Made by a program: the position numbers and the translations under genes. Positions 46,073 to 56,319 of a DNA stretch of 64,000 bases are shown piece by piece; within the stretch, counting starts at the first letter, position 1; every line of letters starts with the position of its first letter. The DNA is from Euptelea pleiosperma (lineage: Eukaryota > Streptophyta > Magnoliopsida > Ranunculales > Eupteleaceae): positions 5,215,929 through 5,279,928 of the forward strand of contig CM068541.1 of the NCBI GenBank assembly GCA_035048495.1, read 5' to 3'. The notes under the pieces were generated by a model that searched no databases, was not told where the DNA came from, and saw nothing but the letters and a program-made list of their open reading frames with translations.

Positions 46073-49000
46073 CTTGTAATTTTCTTACTTTAATTTGGTT
46101 TATTTGTGCAATTTATTTTGGATTAAAGTTAAGTTGTTTAGAGTTGGGTTTTTTTTGGTCTGTTAAACCAAGGTTTTAACGGTCTGTTATAACGACGTTA
46201 CAGAGTCTTAACGTTGCTGTAACTTCCGTTAAACAGCCGTTACAACAAGTCACAACAGGGCAAATAAAGGTTAGAATATTATTATAAAATAACCTAGCTA
46301 GATCAAGGATTAGCAATTTCGGTGAGGTCGAAAACCAAAATTTCGGACCATATTTTCAAATTTTGGTATAGAAAGCTAAATTTTGGGAATTTTGGTAACC
46401 ACCGAAACCGAAATTCCGGTGTTTCGACCGAAATTTAAATCCTTGAGCTAGATAACAATAAAATAACAGCCAGTAGTTTCCTCTTTTTGGGTTTTGGGCG
46501 TTATTTTTTAAATAGCATAACGGGGTTGAGGCGTTAACGTTATAACATGCATATCTTAACACTTGCAGAGGAGACGGATTGAAAACAGATGGGGTTTATG
46601 ATGCGAAGCACAAGAAGTTCTGATATAGCAACACCATGGATCAATGCATTGGTCATTGCTTAATGTCCAGCCCAAACTGTTTACCGTTACGTTCTTCCGT
46701 TCATTTTGTAACCACAAACCATTTTCTACTTGTATTTTTTTTTTTTCCCTGCAGCAGTTTGAGTAATAAAAAATGGCTGTTATAATGATCATTTTAAACC
46801 TTGCTTCGACAAAAGTGTTTGCAAAAATGGTACTCAAATGGTATAACGGCTGTTATAACGGATAGTAACTCACATGGGCAAAAATAGCGAATGGTCATTG
46901 ATTTAATGAGAAAATAACAAAGTACTTAGAATCCCTCGACCGAGGAAACCATAAACTCCTCACCATCTGTTGCGCGCGGGGTCAAATGAGGGAGTGATCG
47001 AATAAATGATGGGGATTGAGTGCCTGAAATCTAAGTGTCCACATTAGATGGATGAATTTGATCTCAACCACTTTTTATCTTATGAAGCCAGATAAGATAA
47101 AGAGATAAAACAGCTGAGTTATTTTGTTATATAGACTAGTGGGCGACTCCCCGATAAAATATTTGCTACAATTGGGTGTGATTGGCTGAGATCCACTGTC
47201 CAGTTGGGGGATAAGATCTCGGCCCTTCTTTATTGAAGCCTATAAAAGGGGAGACAACTGAGCTCCCTTGTTATATAGATGGTAGGTACCCTAGGTTTTA
47301 AAGGATTAAAATCTGAAGGGGACACTTTAAAGAGGGACACTAAACTAAAATTTAAGGGTACTTTTGGGAATCAATTTTTTTTGAAGGATTTTGAAAATTG
47401 AGGGGGGACACGTGCTCCCTCCTAAATCTGCCACTGGATGGGACTGTAGTGGAATCCTCTATCTGTATCAAAATTGAACGAGTGAAAGACATACCTGGGT
47501 TACTTTTTAAAAAGTTCTTTTAAAAACCAAATCCAAAAACCCCAGGTATATGTGGCTTGCAATCATTGGCCGCGTGATCGCGGCTTCAAAATTTTCCACA
47601 GCTTTGAGTGAGCCATGTGGCTATAGAGTTTTATCTGTTGTGTCCATTGGGCTCTTTTAATTTATTTTATCCGCCTTTCCCACCAACAAGAATCAACTTG
47701 ATCCATGATATCTAGCCGTGTTGTAGCAGGCGAGTCTGCCGTTTCGGCCATCATGGTCTTAGAACCCAGCTATGAGCCTGTTTATGAAGCCCATAAGAAA
47801 AAAAACTCCCGAGTCCAATGGCTAGAAATCATCAACCAGTCTGATTCTTTGGAGTGTAGGTTTACCAAGGGGTAGAGCAAGCACTCAAGGATCAGTGTGC
47901 TTGAAAGAGTGCCAGCTGGGTGGATAGATCAAGCTCTGCTCCCTGTGAGGAGCAAAAGAATAATAGAACAAGAGCCGTTTCGTGACTTACCATTAAGTGA
48001 CGCATCTTCACGTAGGCCCACCACCCTTAGAAAAGTTTTCTGAACACGTTTTCTGTCTATAAAAAGTTTTCTGGGTCATAGCTTTTTGACCTACAAATAT
48101 TCATTTTAAAAACTTTCCGGTGGTCACCAAACAGGGCCTTAGTTTTCAAATTGTTTGATACATGCGATCTCCCAGATTCTGCTCTTCTAATCTCAATGAT
48201 CTGATCAGTGATGGCCCCATGTTGCAAACTCTCAACGACCATGACGTCTACAACTTCAGGGAGGCTTTCAATGGAAAGCTGGGCTGGGGCGGCACACTTT
48301 ACGGTCTGCCCTTCTTTACTTCAGGCCCATTTTCAAAATTGGGAACCGATTATCTATATAACAAGAGAACTCAGTTGTCTTATCCCTTATCTTATCTGGC
48401 TTAATAAGACAATGAACGGTTGAGATCAATTCCATCAAACTAATGTGGACGGTCAGATTTCAAACTCTTTTGCTAGAGAGTGCCGTGGGCACCGACCATT
48501 TACTAGTTTGTTACAAGACACATGTAGTTGTAACCATATTTTTGAATGTCAAAGCTAAATTATACTAAAAACTTTTTCCGTACGATATTTTTGGTGGTTA
48601 TTATGGGCCTGATTAAGCTTAATTAGATTTGCATGAAGAGAAAAACCTGTTTGGGAGACAAAACTCACTAGCCTACCAATATGGTGGGGTATAGGGTGAG
48701 GGTGAGCCCTCTATGGGACAAGATCCCACCAACCACTCTCCGCAATCGCGACTATTGGCAACTCAAGCTACCACATTTCACTGTTTGGAATCGATTCTCG
48801 GTGGGTCCCACAAACTCAAGGTAGAATTAGGCTGGGCTAGGGATGTCAATGACTAGCTGAGTTACCCAACTACCCGACAGGGTCGGACCCATTTAGTCAA
48901 GTTTGGGTCCATCCTTTTGGGCCCAATTGGACTAATGAGTTAGGTTTGGGTATCATGATATGCAAGTTTCTGTTTATTGTTCGAACCTGGGTCTAGGCCC

Positions 49001-49739
49001 AACTTTTGGACTTGACTAAGAATCGGGTCAGGTTTGGGTAAAAGGGTATCCAACCTTGGACTTGGCTTACTCCTCAAATACTGATCAAATTCCCACAGTT
49101 GAGATCAACCCATGAAAATAAGTCTAATTCAATGCCTAGAAATCACTAATCAAGCTGATTTTTGGTTTGTAGGTCCACCTAGGGAATGGAAAAACATCCA
49201 GACGGTTAGAGTCCTCTAGGAGTGTGCCATGTGGCTCATATTGTGTCCTGTAACGGGAACCTGTCACTGGAGCCCAACCCAAATTTTTGAATGTAGACTA
49301 TTTTTAAGCGTAATTTTGACCGTCTTTGCCTAGCTTATTTTTGGCCCGATTCCCTAATTATGGGCCTGACCCGGCCCGATTTCAGAAGGGACAAGATTCC
49401 CCTAACAACTCTCCTCCTTATTCGTAATTTTTTGTCAACTCAAAGGAAGGACATGTCACTTTTTAGGGTCCATTCCTGGTGGGTCCCACATCCCCTAAGA
49501 ATTGGCTTGACCGGCCAATGCGCGTCATGGATTATTTCCCCCTATTCTCTTCGTTGTTGGGAATCTTGTCGGGGCTTCCCAACCAACCACAAACATTTGA
49601 TTTTGAGATCTGTACGTAAGGGCAGTTCCGTCATTTCAAACGTCCCTGCCGTTTCACTGAAAACCAAATGACCAAATCATCCCTATGTTTGCTTAAGAAA
49701 AAAAAAGGAAAAAATGCTAACCCACATATGGGTAAAACT
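46073..49739. other. repeat-rich intergenic stretch
   Basis: 46150-46560 holds a family C copy interleaved with 'tttcgaccgaaattt' repeat. 46780-46870 is a family C fragment. 47135-47280 is a family E copy. 47590-47930 is the common repeat. 48150-48320 is an unexplained coding-like fragment. 48345-48510 is an inverted family E copy. 48840-49070 is 'gacccatttagtcaagtttgggtcc'-type low complexity. 49125-49245 is a family B half. No intact gene is seen. Confidence 0.5.
48150..48325 (-). pseudogene. coding-like fragment of unknown origin
   Basis: The minus strand reads without stops for about 55 codons. It includes AAPAQLSIESLPEVVDVM and VVESLQHGAITDQIIEIRRA, a composition like a real amphipathic protein, and it ends in repeat sequence near 48125. 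The plus strand is also open here (DLISDGPMLQTLNDHD). I recognise neither. It may be a captured exon fragment or chance. Confidence 0.25.
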
Positions 49740-50275
49740 TTGATGCTTGGCTCTGACATCGAGGCCGATGACAGCATGCAATATGAGCCACGTGTCATAC
49801 TTTTAGAGGACTCTGACCGTATGGATGTTTTTCCAATCCCTACGTGGACTTACAAACAAAAAATCAGCTTGATTAGTAATTTCAAACCTTTGTATCTTTG
49901 TAACTCAAATAATAACCGGACGAAATATTTGCGATTTTGAAGCAAGGGACTATTGGATTCAACAGTCCACGCGGCAATAACTTGGTCGATCTCTTGAATC
50001 CAACAGTCAATGACCTCAACCACGCATATTTTTGTCCGGTTATACATGGGATAGTACAACTCGAAAAGAAAGGAACAAAGTTGTGCTAGTACCTCACGGA
50101 TAGCCGGACAAAAATATGTGCGGTTGAGGATATGGACGGTTTGATTCAAGAGATCCACAGTCCATGAGCAACAACTATTTTGTCCTTTGTAGTTGTTGTG
50201 TCGTGGACCATGGATCTCTTGAATCAAATAGTCAATAGCCTCAACTGTATACCTTTTTGTCAGGTTATCTACTCA
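49740..50275. mobile_element. multi-palindromic repeat cluster
   Basis: 49760-49915 is a family B half (agccacgtgtcatacttt, ttagaggactctgaccgtat). From about 49905 to 50270 the blocks gatctcttgaatc, cctcaacc and atatttttgtccggttat occur as several nested inverted copies, with end blocks 'aataaccggacgaaat' and 'tttttgtcaggttatc'. It is a compound or multimeric MITE. Confidence 0.65.
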
Positions 50276-50719
50276 GGTAGCAATTTCCAAAAATAAAATA
50301 AAAATCCACTGGCTCTACATGGTGATCAACAAAAAGTTTTACAGAAAAAGATTCGCATGCTAGGAAGTGTTGTTGATATAGAAAAACTTCTAAAACATGA
50401 TTGGTTCAATGCAAATCTGATGCAATGCACTAGGGCTGGCATTGGATGGGATTGACCCGGAGATCTGATTCGATCCGATCCGAAAAAACTCAGTCTTGAA
50501 CTTTATTTTTTGTTATCGGATTGGTACCAGATCAACTCTGTTCCGATCCGATACTGACCCGATATCTATATTATATATAAAATATGTATTAGAAGTGATT
50601 TTTATGTATAATTAAATATATATGTATACATAATTAGCTCTCTACGGTTGCCTTGATTAAATTTTGTAAAAATGATTTTTATTGTTCAACAAAAAGTTTT
50701 ACAGAAAAATGATTTGTAC
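50276..50719. other. AT-rich intergenic sequence
   Basis: Contains 'gatccgatccgaaaaaact' low-complexity sequence and AT repeats (50567-50640). No gene is seen. Confidence 0.5.
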
Positions 50720-51450
50720 GTTTTTTTTCCTTGGTTGTTGTAATCAACCCTTACATTCAAATCGAATTATGAGCTGGGTTCCCTGAGGATTCATCGTCCA
50801 AGGCTAGGACTAGCCACGGAGGGAGATCCCCGTTCCATATACAAGACTGCAAAAAATTTAAAGCCTTTGAGGCGATAGTATGTGCAACCCTGTTAAAAGC
50901 CCGGGGAACAAAAACAAAGGATAGAGAGGAGAATGTTTTCGAACAACATAAAATATCAGCTGCTATTGCTAATGAAGACCGCCCAATGGAAGCAGAACCT
51001 TCTTGAAGAATTTGGATAAGAACCAAAGCATCGGATTCCACAATCAAATGATCCACCCCAAAATTCGCTTCAATCTGAAGCCCTCATCTTATGGCTCGAG
51101 CCTCGGCTTCTTTGACAGAGTCTGCATGAGAGTGGAGTCCTCCTGCCAGAAGACAAACATTAAATTCATTTCTGAGAACAATTCCCAGACCTACTTGTTT
51201 TGAGGATTGAATCCACGAGGCATCTGTATTCAGTTTGAGATATCCACTAGGTAGGGGACTCCATGAAATGGGTTGTGATGAGGCGTGTGAGTAGTCATAA
51301 GGCAAATCATGAGAATTAGGAATCATGTAGCGAGTTAGGGGACACTACTGACGGTGGTTGTGTATAGAGTCATTCCTCTACATCCAAATTTGCCACATAA
51401 GAATGCACGAAAATTCCCGCATGTAGACAACCTCCTCGCTATCATCGCGC
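50720..51450 (-). mobile_element. LINE 3' fragment with RNase H domain
   Basis: Minus strand: an ILMWQIWM-RNDSIHNHRQ linker (51340-51440), then an RNase H fold. KLNTDASWIQSSKQVGLGIV carries the first Asp, KEAEARAI the Glu and LIVESDALVLIQIL the second Asp, followed by FVPRAFNRVAHTIASKAL and WNGDLPPWL. A TGA after EARAIR (about 51085) splits the domain. An A-rich tail (T-rich on plus, 50721-50730) marks the 3' end. This is the C-terminal end of a non-LTR ORF2. Confidence 0.85.
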
Positions 51451-52099
51451 GATGATTGTATAGTGTCACAGGACCCACCGTAATTCAAATTTTTTTCTCT
51501 AGAATATTTTTGTTGATCACTGTACAGAGCCTTATATTGATATGGGTTCAAAGCTTGATCCTCCCATGGAGGTCAAAAGTTTAATTCACCTGGCCCTGAA
51601 AATACCATGTAACATCCTCTTGCAGGCCAACTGACCCCTTAAATGTTCATCCCAACACCAAATATCAGCCTGATTGATGATTTCTAGCCACTTGATTGGA
51701 ACATTTTTGTCCTCATGTGCTTCATAAACTGGCCCTCGATTGTATTCAAAACCCACATTGAAGAAAAAATGTTCCAATCCAATGGATATGTCAATCACTA
51801 ATCAGGCTGATTTTTGGTGTGTAGGATCATCACGCACTATTCACTTGTCCTCATAGTGCAAGAATATGGTATGCTTCGGCCCTATCCCTTCGATATGAAA
51901 ACTAGACATCAGAGACGAGTGAAACATAGATTTTAGCTCAACTCAACCGGCCAACAACCACGGAAAATGACTTTACTACACACTATGTTTGTGTGTTACT
52001 TTGGAAACTGTGGGACTTGAGAAACAGGGAAATCCATAACTCTTGACTTGAACACCCCTTAACTATCCTACGAAGCATTCCTATGTATATTCTCTAGTC
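51451..52099. other. common-repeat copy between LINE fragments
   Basis: 51590-51830 has both halves of the common repeat (atatcagcctgattgatgat; aatcaggctgatttttggtg). The rest has no recognisable content. Confidence 0.5.
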
Positions 52100-52690
52100 A
52101 GAACCAAATAGTAAGGTGTAGAGGCCACCTATAAAATGGACACCTCCTCCCCATGGCAAGCTTAAGATTAACATAGATGCATCTTGGAAACAATCTGATC
52201 GTAGGGCAGGCTTGGGCTTTGTTATCAGAGATGAGACTAATAAATGTCTTATGGTAGAGGATGGCGAACCCAGACCTTCTCGGCAAAAGAAGCTGAAATT
52301 TGAGTTATCTGGTGGGCACTGAAATGGGCGGAAAAATTCAAATATTTTGGAATAGTAGTGGAATCAGATGCTCAAGCCATAGTTAAAGCTCTTCAAGCCG
52401 ATCTGTCAACTCTCCACTGGGCAGCGAAATCAGTGGCTTCTGATATTTTGTTTTATCTTAGTTATTTCCCCTCTCTCTCTTTTGAATTTATATTGAGAGA
52501 GGGCAATGGTGTTGCTCATATAGTGGCAGAGAAAGCAGCCAATCTAGACACCTTTTTGATCTGGGAAGACTCCTTCCCGTGTTGGCTTGTAAATATTTTA
52601 TAGGAGAATACTCCCTAGTATCCTCCAGACTCTTGTTCCCCTTTTGGTTTCCTATTAAAAATATGTTAATTACAAAAAAAAAGGAAAAAG
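52100..52690 (+). mobile_element. LINE 3' fragment with RNase H domain, plus strand
   Basis: KLKINIDASWKQSDRRAGLG (about 52148-52207) with FVIRDETNKCLMV, then after frame breaks VVESDAQAIVKALQADLS (52350) and FILREGNGVAHIVAEKAANL, and WEDSFPCWLVNIL before a TAG at 52601. A 3' tail with 'aatatgttaattacaaaaaa' ends near 52690. Same family class as the fragment at 50720-51450 but in opposite orientation. Confidence 0.85.
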
Positions 52691-53129
52691 AAAAATTGCT
52701 TAGAAAGTTGGTGACACACAATACTGACACCAATGTTATATGATGATAGAAATACCATGGTTTTAAAAATGGCCATTGTATCGAAGATAACGGTCGTTAT
52801 AACGGATTCGGACCTACCCCGTTAACCCTCAGAAATAACAGCTGTTATAACGACAAGAACGACCGTTATTTTATTAAAAAAATTGTAAAAAAAAAACAAA
52901 CGTTATTTTCACTTTATTTTTTTTCCATTTTTTCGTTTTTCTGATATAAATCTTATTGAAAATTTGAATTTTATTTATTTATTTTAGGTACTTTTTTTTT
53001 GGTAATTTCTATTTTTTTTTTTTTTTTTACTTTTCATTTTTGCCCTCGTGCATTGCAATTCATTATAAAAACCATTATAATGAAAAAAATGGTAACGCCC
53101 ACAGTCCGGTATAACGACACCTTTTAAAC

Positions 53130-53771
53130 CTTGAGAATAGGGCTGGAATTGGATTGGATAGACTCGGAAATCTGATCTAATCCAGTCTGAAAAACCAAGT
53201 CCGGAATCTTCGTTTTCGTTACCAGATTGACCATGTTGTGATCCGATACTAACCTGATATCTATAATATGTATTATAAAGATGGGAGTGGCTTCTATGCG
53301 GCAGGGCCGCACAGACCAAACAAAATGACCTTGCTCAAGTTGTGCTGCGTCAACAAAAAAGCAAAAGCTCTTGCAGTTACCAACAGAACTGAATTAGTTA
53401 GTTTTGATTTTTTTTTTTTTCTTCTTTTTCTTTTTGAAATTGAGGATGTGGAGGAAGCTTGGCAGGGCCGTTTTGTTTGGTCTGTGCGGCCCTGGCGCAT
53501 AGAAGCCTCATATATATTTAATTGCCTAAAGGTATTTAAATTTATATTATTTAAATATACGTCTAAAGGTATTATATACATATCGGATCAGATCGGATCG
53601 GACCCAAAATCAATCTGACCATATCGAATTGGTTCCAGAACTGAATTTCATTGATCCAATTAGGATTGAATCGGGTCTGGTCCGTCCGAATCGATTGAAT
53701 TTCTTATCAGATCAATACCAAATCAGTACGAATCCGACTTGAACCGTTCCACTGCTAGCCCTACTTGAGAA
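53130..53771. mobile_element. hAT-type non-autonomous element with exact 8-bp duplication
   Basis: CTTGAGAA at 53130-53137 and 53764-53771 flank 53138-53763. Ends are TAGGGCTGG and, inverted, gctagcccta, as expected for hAT termini. The interior is 'ggatcggatcggacc'-type low-complexity DNA plus a third nested MITE at about 53283-53510. No transposase is seen. Confidence 0.88.
53283..53512. mobile_element. innermost MITE ('ggcttctatgcggcagggcc')
   Basis: Left arm ggcttctatgcggcagggcc then gcacagaccaaacaaaatg; right arm in inverse: cgttttgtttggtctgtgc and ggccctggcgcatagaagcc. The ends are about 38 bp and nearly identical. A target duplication is not clear. Confidence 0.8.
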
Positions 53772-54054
53772 ATACCATAAAAAAATTCCCTTGAAAAAGA
53801 AAAAAAAAATAGAAAGACAAATTACATCACGAGGGCAGATTGGTCATTAAAGGAAGTAAAATCATTGACTGTTGAGGGGGGAAGACAAAGAGTACACCCC
53901 AACGTGCGAAACAAAAAGGCCTGCAATGGCCCACCAAAGAAAATTAAAAGTTGGAAACAAAATAAACGAAAAGCTCGTCATCTTCTTGGGAACACCCTTG
54001 ACCCTTCCCTCCCCCCTTACATAACGCTTCTTGGTCCCTCTAAATCCTTTTTTT

Positions 54055-54064
54055 TTTTATATAC
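54055..54064 (+). promoter_or_regulatory. TATA box of the candidate ncRNA
   Basis: TTTTATATAC follows a T-run and is followed about 30 bp later by a pyrimidine-rich stretch (ctctctctctctttctctca) and 'attaaaaccttcacaccc', a typical plant core promoter layout. Confidence 0.5.
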
Positions 54065-54084
54065 TCTCTCTCTCTCTTTCTCTC

Positions 54085-54650
54085 ATTAAAACCTTCACAC
54101 CCTTCTCTTCTCCTTCTCCAGAAGAACCAGAAGGAACGAGCATGAAGAAGAAGAACAACAACAATCTTCCCCAGAAGAGATTTCTCCTTGAAATCTCTTT
54201 GGAAGTTTTGGTTTGTGGAATGAGAGACTCTTTTGGTGATCATTTGTCAATCCATCGGTGAGGATTTCTCGTAGAAGAAATGGGATTTCGATGAAGAATC
54301 GATCAGACGTACGGTTAGTGGCGTACATGGGAAAGCCAGGCATTTCTCCTTTCTCTTGCTCTTCTTCTTCTTCTTCTTTCTTTTATATGTATTTTTTTTC
54401 CTTTTGTGGGTTTTCTTGGGGTTAGTGAGAAATATTTAGGAGAAGATATATGTAAACTGTCCTTAAAAAAAATTTAAGGCAGATTGATAGAAATGTAATA
54501 AGATTTGGCTGGTTTCCTGGGTCTCTCTTTGATTCTTCTTTTATTTTTATTTTTTTTCAGAGAGTACAAGTAGGGTTCACAAATTATAGATAGTTTCCTT
54601 CTCAGATCTTATTTTCAGAAAAATGATAAAATTTGTACCTTGTCTAAAAA
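54085..54650 (+). ncRNA. candidate long non-coding RNA, miR160 target mimic
   Basis: The region starts about 25-30 bp after a TATA box with a CT-rich leader (54062-54120), typical of transcribed plant 5' ends. It has no long ORF; the longest AUG-led frame on this strand is 39 codons (54142-54261, opening MKKKNNNNLPQKR). It contains at 54319-54342 a bulged miR160 complement. A (CTT)n-like run follows at 54361-54380. The 3' end is not defined; a common-repeat MITE begins near 54655. Endogenous target mimics sequester a miRNA without being cleaved and thereby raise its targets, here the ARF10/16/17 auxin response factors. Alternative: the 5'UTR of an unrecognised spliced gene. Strand and function are inferred from the promoter layout and the site orientation. 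Confidence 0.6.
54319..54342 (+). promoter_or_regulatory. miR160 target-mimic site
   Basis: TGGCGTACA (54319-54327) pairs with miR160 nucleotides 21 to 13, with one G:U wobble at position 17. GCCAGGCA (54335-54342) pairs fully with nucleotides 8 to 1. Between them TGGGAAA (7 nt) faces only four miRNA nucleotides (9-12). That gives three extra unpaired nucleotides exactly where slicing would occur. This matches the accepted rule for plant target mimics (perfect seed, central 3-nt bulge, few other mismatches). Confidence 0.75.
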
Positions 54651-54654
54651 AATT

Positions 54655-55005
54655 CAGTATGCCACGTGGCACTCTTTCGAGCTCACTGACTCATGAATGA
54701 ATGGTCCACCCCTTGTTGGACCTACACACTAACAATCAACCTGATTGGTAATCTCTAGCTGTTGGATTTGAGCGTTTTCGTGGGGTGTTATATTTCTACC
54801 CGTTGGATCGAGCAAATGTTTTTTGATACTCAGATTCCTACTGTATAGGTCTATCAAAGGTGTGTGTCAATGGGCCCGTAAGAATGTGCCAAGTGGTGCG
54901 ATTTTATGTGTTCCAGAGACCATATAGACCGCTCTAAGTTTGAATAATGTCTCATCTGGGAAAACTTGAACAAAAACGGATAAAGAGGGTAATTAGGTTA
55001 TTTTG
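54655..55005. mobile_element. common-repeat MITE next to the ncRNA
   Basis: Starts with gccacgtggcactctttcga (containing a perfect G-box), then 'aacaatcaacctgattggta', 'ctgttggatttgagcg', and ends in 'gtcaatgggcccgtaagaat' and 'gtgccaagtggtgc'. Two inverted halves are recognisable. Confidence 0.65.
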
Positions 55006-55006
55006 A

Positions 55007-55205
55007 AAGGCTCAGGCTCCAAGGACCCCCTCTTTTTGACCGTTCGCATGCTCGGCCGTGAATTTCAAGAATCCAACGGTGGTTGCCAGCGCCCAAAAAG
55101 TGAAAAGTGATGGATTCTTAAAATCCACGGCCGAGCACACGAACACGGAGATGGGTCAGAAAAAAGGGGGTCCCCTGAGGACCCCTTTTTGTCAAAAACA
55201 TAGAT
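55007..55205. mobile_element. family D hairpin element
   Basis: Left: aaggctcaggctccaaggac, then 'gctcggccgtgaatttcaag', 'aatccaacggtggttg'. Right, inverted: 'gattcttaaaatccacggcc', 'gggggtcccctgagg'. It abuts the next element, so its right target duplication is unclear. Confidence 0.7.
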
Positions 55206-55587
55206 TTTTGTTAACGGTCAGGCTCAAGGTACCCCCATTTCTGACCCCCATCTTGGCGTACCCACGTAGAAGATGAATCAATGGCTGATTTTTGGTGGGA
55301 ATGATAACCTCACGATATAGATCACCCCAACAAAAATTCAGCCCATTCTGAAATTTCTAACCCCATCAAATGTAGTTTTAAAGTTACACAGTAAAAATCG
55401 ACGGTCCATAATGCTTCAGCTTCTAAACCAGTCTATGAATATCAGAATGATTTGAATTTTCGTGAGGATGATCTCCTCACCATAGAGATCATCCTCACCA
55501 AAAATCAGCCATTGATTCATCTTCTATGTGGGTATGCCAAGATGGGGGTTAGAAATGGGAGTCCATTGAACCCGACCCTTTTGTTAA
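55206..55587. mobile_element. family A MULE-type MITE, 364 bp, exact 9-bp duplication
   Basis: TTTTGTTAA at 55206-55214 and 55579-55587 flank 55215-55578. The long inverted ends include ggtcaggctcaaggtacccc, 'atttctgacccccatcttgg' and 'cgtacccacgtagaagatga'. The interior has 'ggtgatctatat'-type blocks, 'gacggtccataatgcttcag' and 'gaatgatttgaattttcgtg'. It is the best-preserved copy of the family also found at 23690, 25735, 40890 and 61555. Confidence 0.9.
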
Positions 55588-55779
55588 TTAGTTGAGGATT
55601 AATACCACCAAGCAACCCTACAAATGCAACCCCACAAAAAGACAAGAAAAAAGATATTTTAATTGAAGGTGTGGTTTTCAAAGTGTGCAACTCTTTCAAG
55701 GGGTTGCTTGCTTGACTATCCCAAGAACTACTAAAAAGCATCTCAATCAAGTTTGTGTTTGGCATTTTAAGACATAAAT

Positions 55780-56085
55780 CTGAAAGTATGAGTTGGTGCA
55801 ATGGCATTTCAATTGACTAGTTTAAACATATTCGATGCATGTCATTAGGAACATCGCGGTCGTGGTTTCAACCCCTTACCCACCTAATTAATAATCAAAT
55901 TTCATTTTTCGACAAAATTTACTTCTTAAAACTACATTATACGAGTAAACATTATCGGCCCGTAATACTATTTATTTCTCTCTTTCTTTTTCAAATGATG
56001 GGTAAAGTTTAGGTCGAACCCACGATATAGACAATGTGATGGTTACGCCCTAGCTGCTACAATGTTATGTTATTTTTTTTATAAG
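55780..56085. other. tRNA-like SINE-type fragments
   Basis: Plus strand 55790-55885 has 'gttggtgcaatggcat' (A-box-like) and 'gtcgtggtttcaacccc' (B-box-like) before an AT-rich end. Minus strand about 55995-56072 has 'gtagcagctagggcgtaacc' and 'cgtgggttcgaccta'. Neither folds as a tRNA. Both look like old SINE heads. Confidence 0.45.
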
Positions 56086-56094
56086 CCAAATATA

Positions 56095-56319
56095 TTATAA
56101 AAGGTCATGCTCAAGGGACCCCCCTTTTTCTGACCCCTCCTGGTGTTCGTGTGCTCGGCAAGAATCTAACGGTGGTTGTCAGCGCCGAGCTAGCATCACT
56201 TTTTTCACTTTTGGCGGCGTTAACAACCACCGTTGGATTCGTGAAAATCCACGGCCGAGCGCACGAACACTGAGAGGGGTCAGAAAAAGGGGGTCCTCCG
56301 AGCCTGAGCGGTTATAAAA
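56095..56319. mobile_element. family D MULE-type MITE, about 209 bp
   Basis: TTATAAAA at 56095-56102 and 56312-56319 flank 56103-56311. Ends are GGTCATGCTCAAGGGACCCC and, inverted, gggtcctccgagcctgagcg. The arms carry 'tgttcgtgtgctcggc' and 'aacggtggttgtcagcgcc'. Only 8 of the expected 9 duplicated bases match cleanly. Confidence 0.8.

Larger units (their letters stand above)
52749..53777. mobile_element. family C MULE-type MITE, 9-bp duplication, split by an hAT element
   Basis: GAAATACCA at 52749-52757 and 53769-53777 bracket a family C MITE that starts TGGTTTTAAAAATGGCC and ends cttttaaaccttga. Its last bases and right duplication are separated by a 626-bp hAT-type element (53138-53763) and that element's own 8-bp duplication. 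Removing the hAT insertion and one duplication restores an uninterrupted MITE and a perfect 9-bp repeat. Confidence 0.88.

Noticed and set aside
49360..49671. 103-codon plus-strand ORF
   Set aside because: Lies in repeat-like intergenic DNA with no recognisable motif and no splice context.
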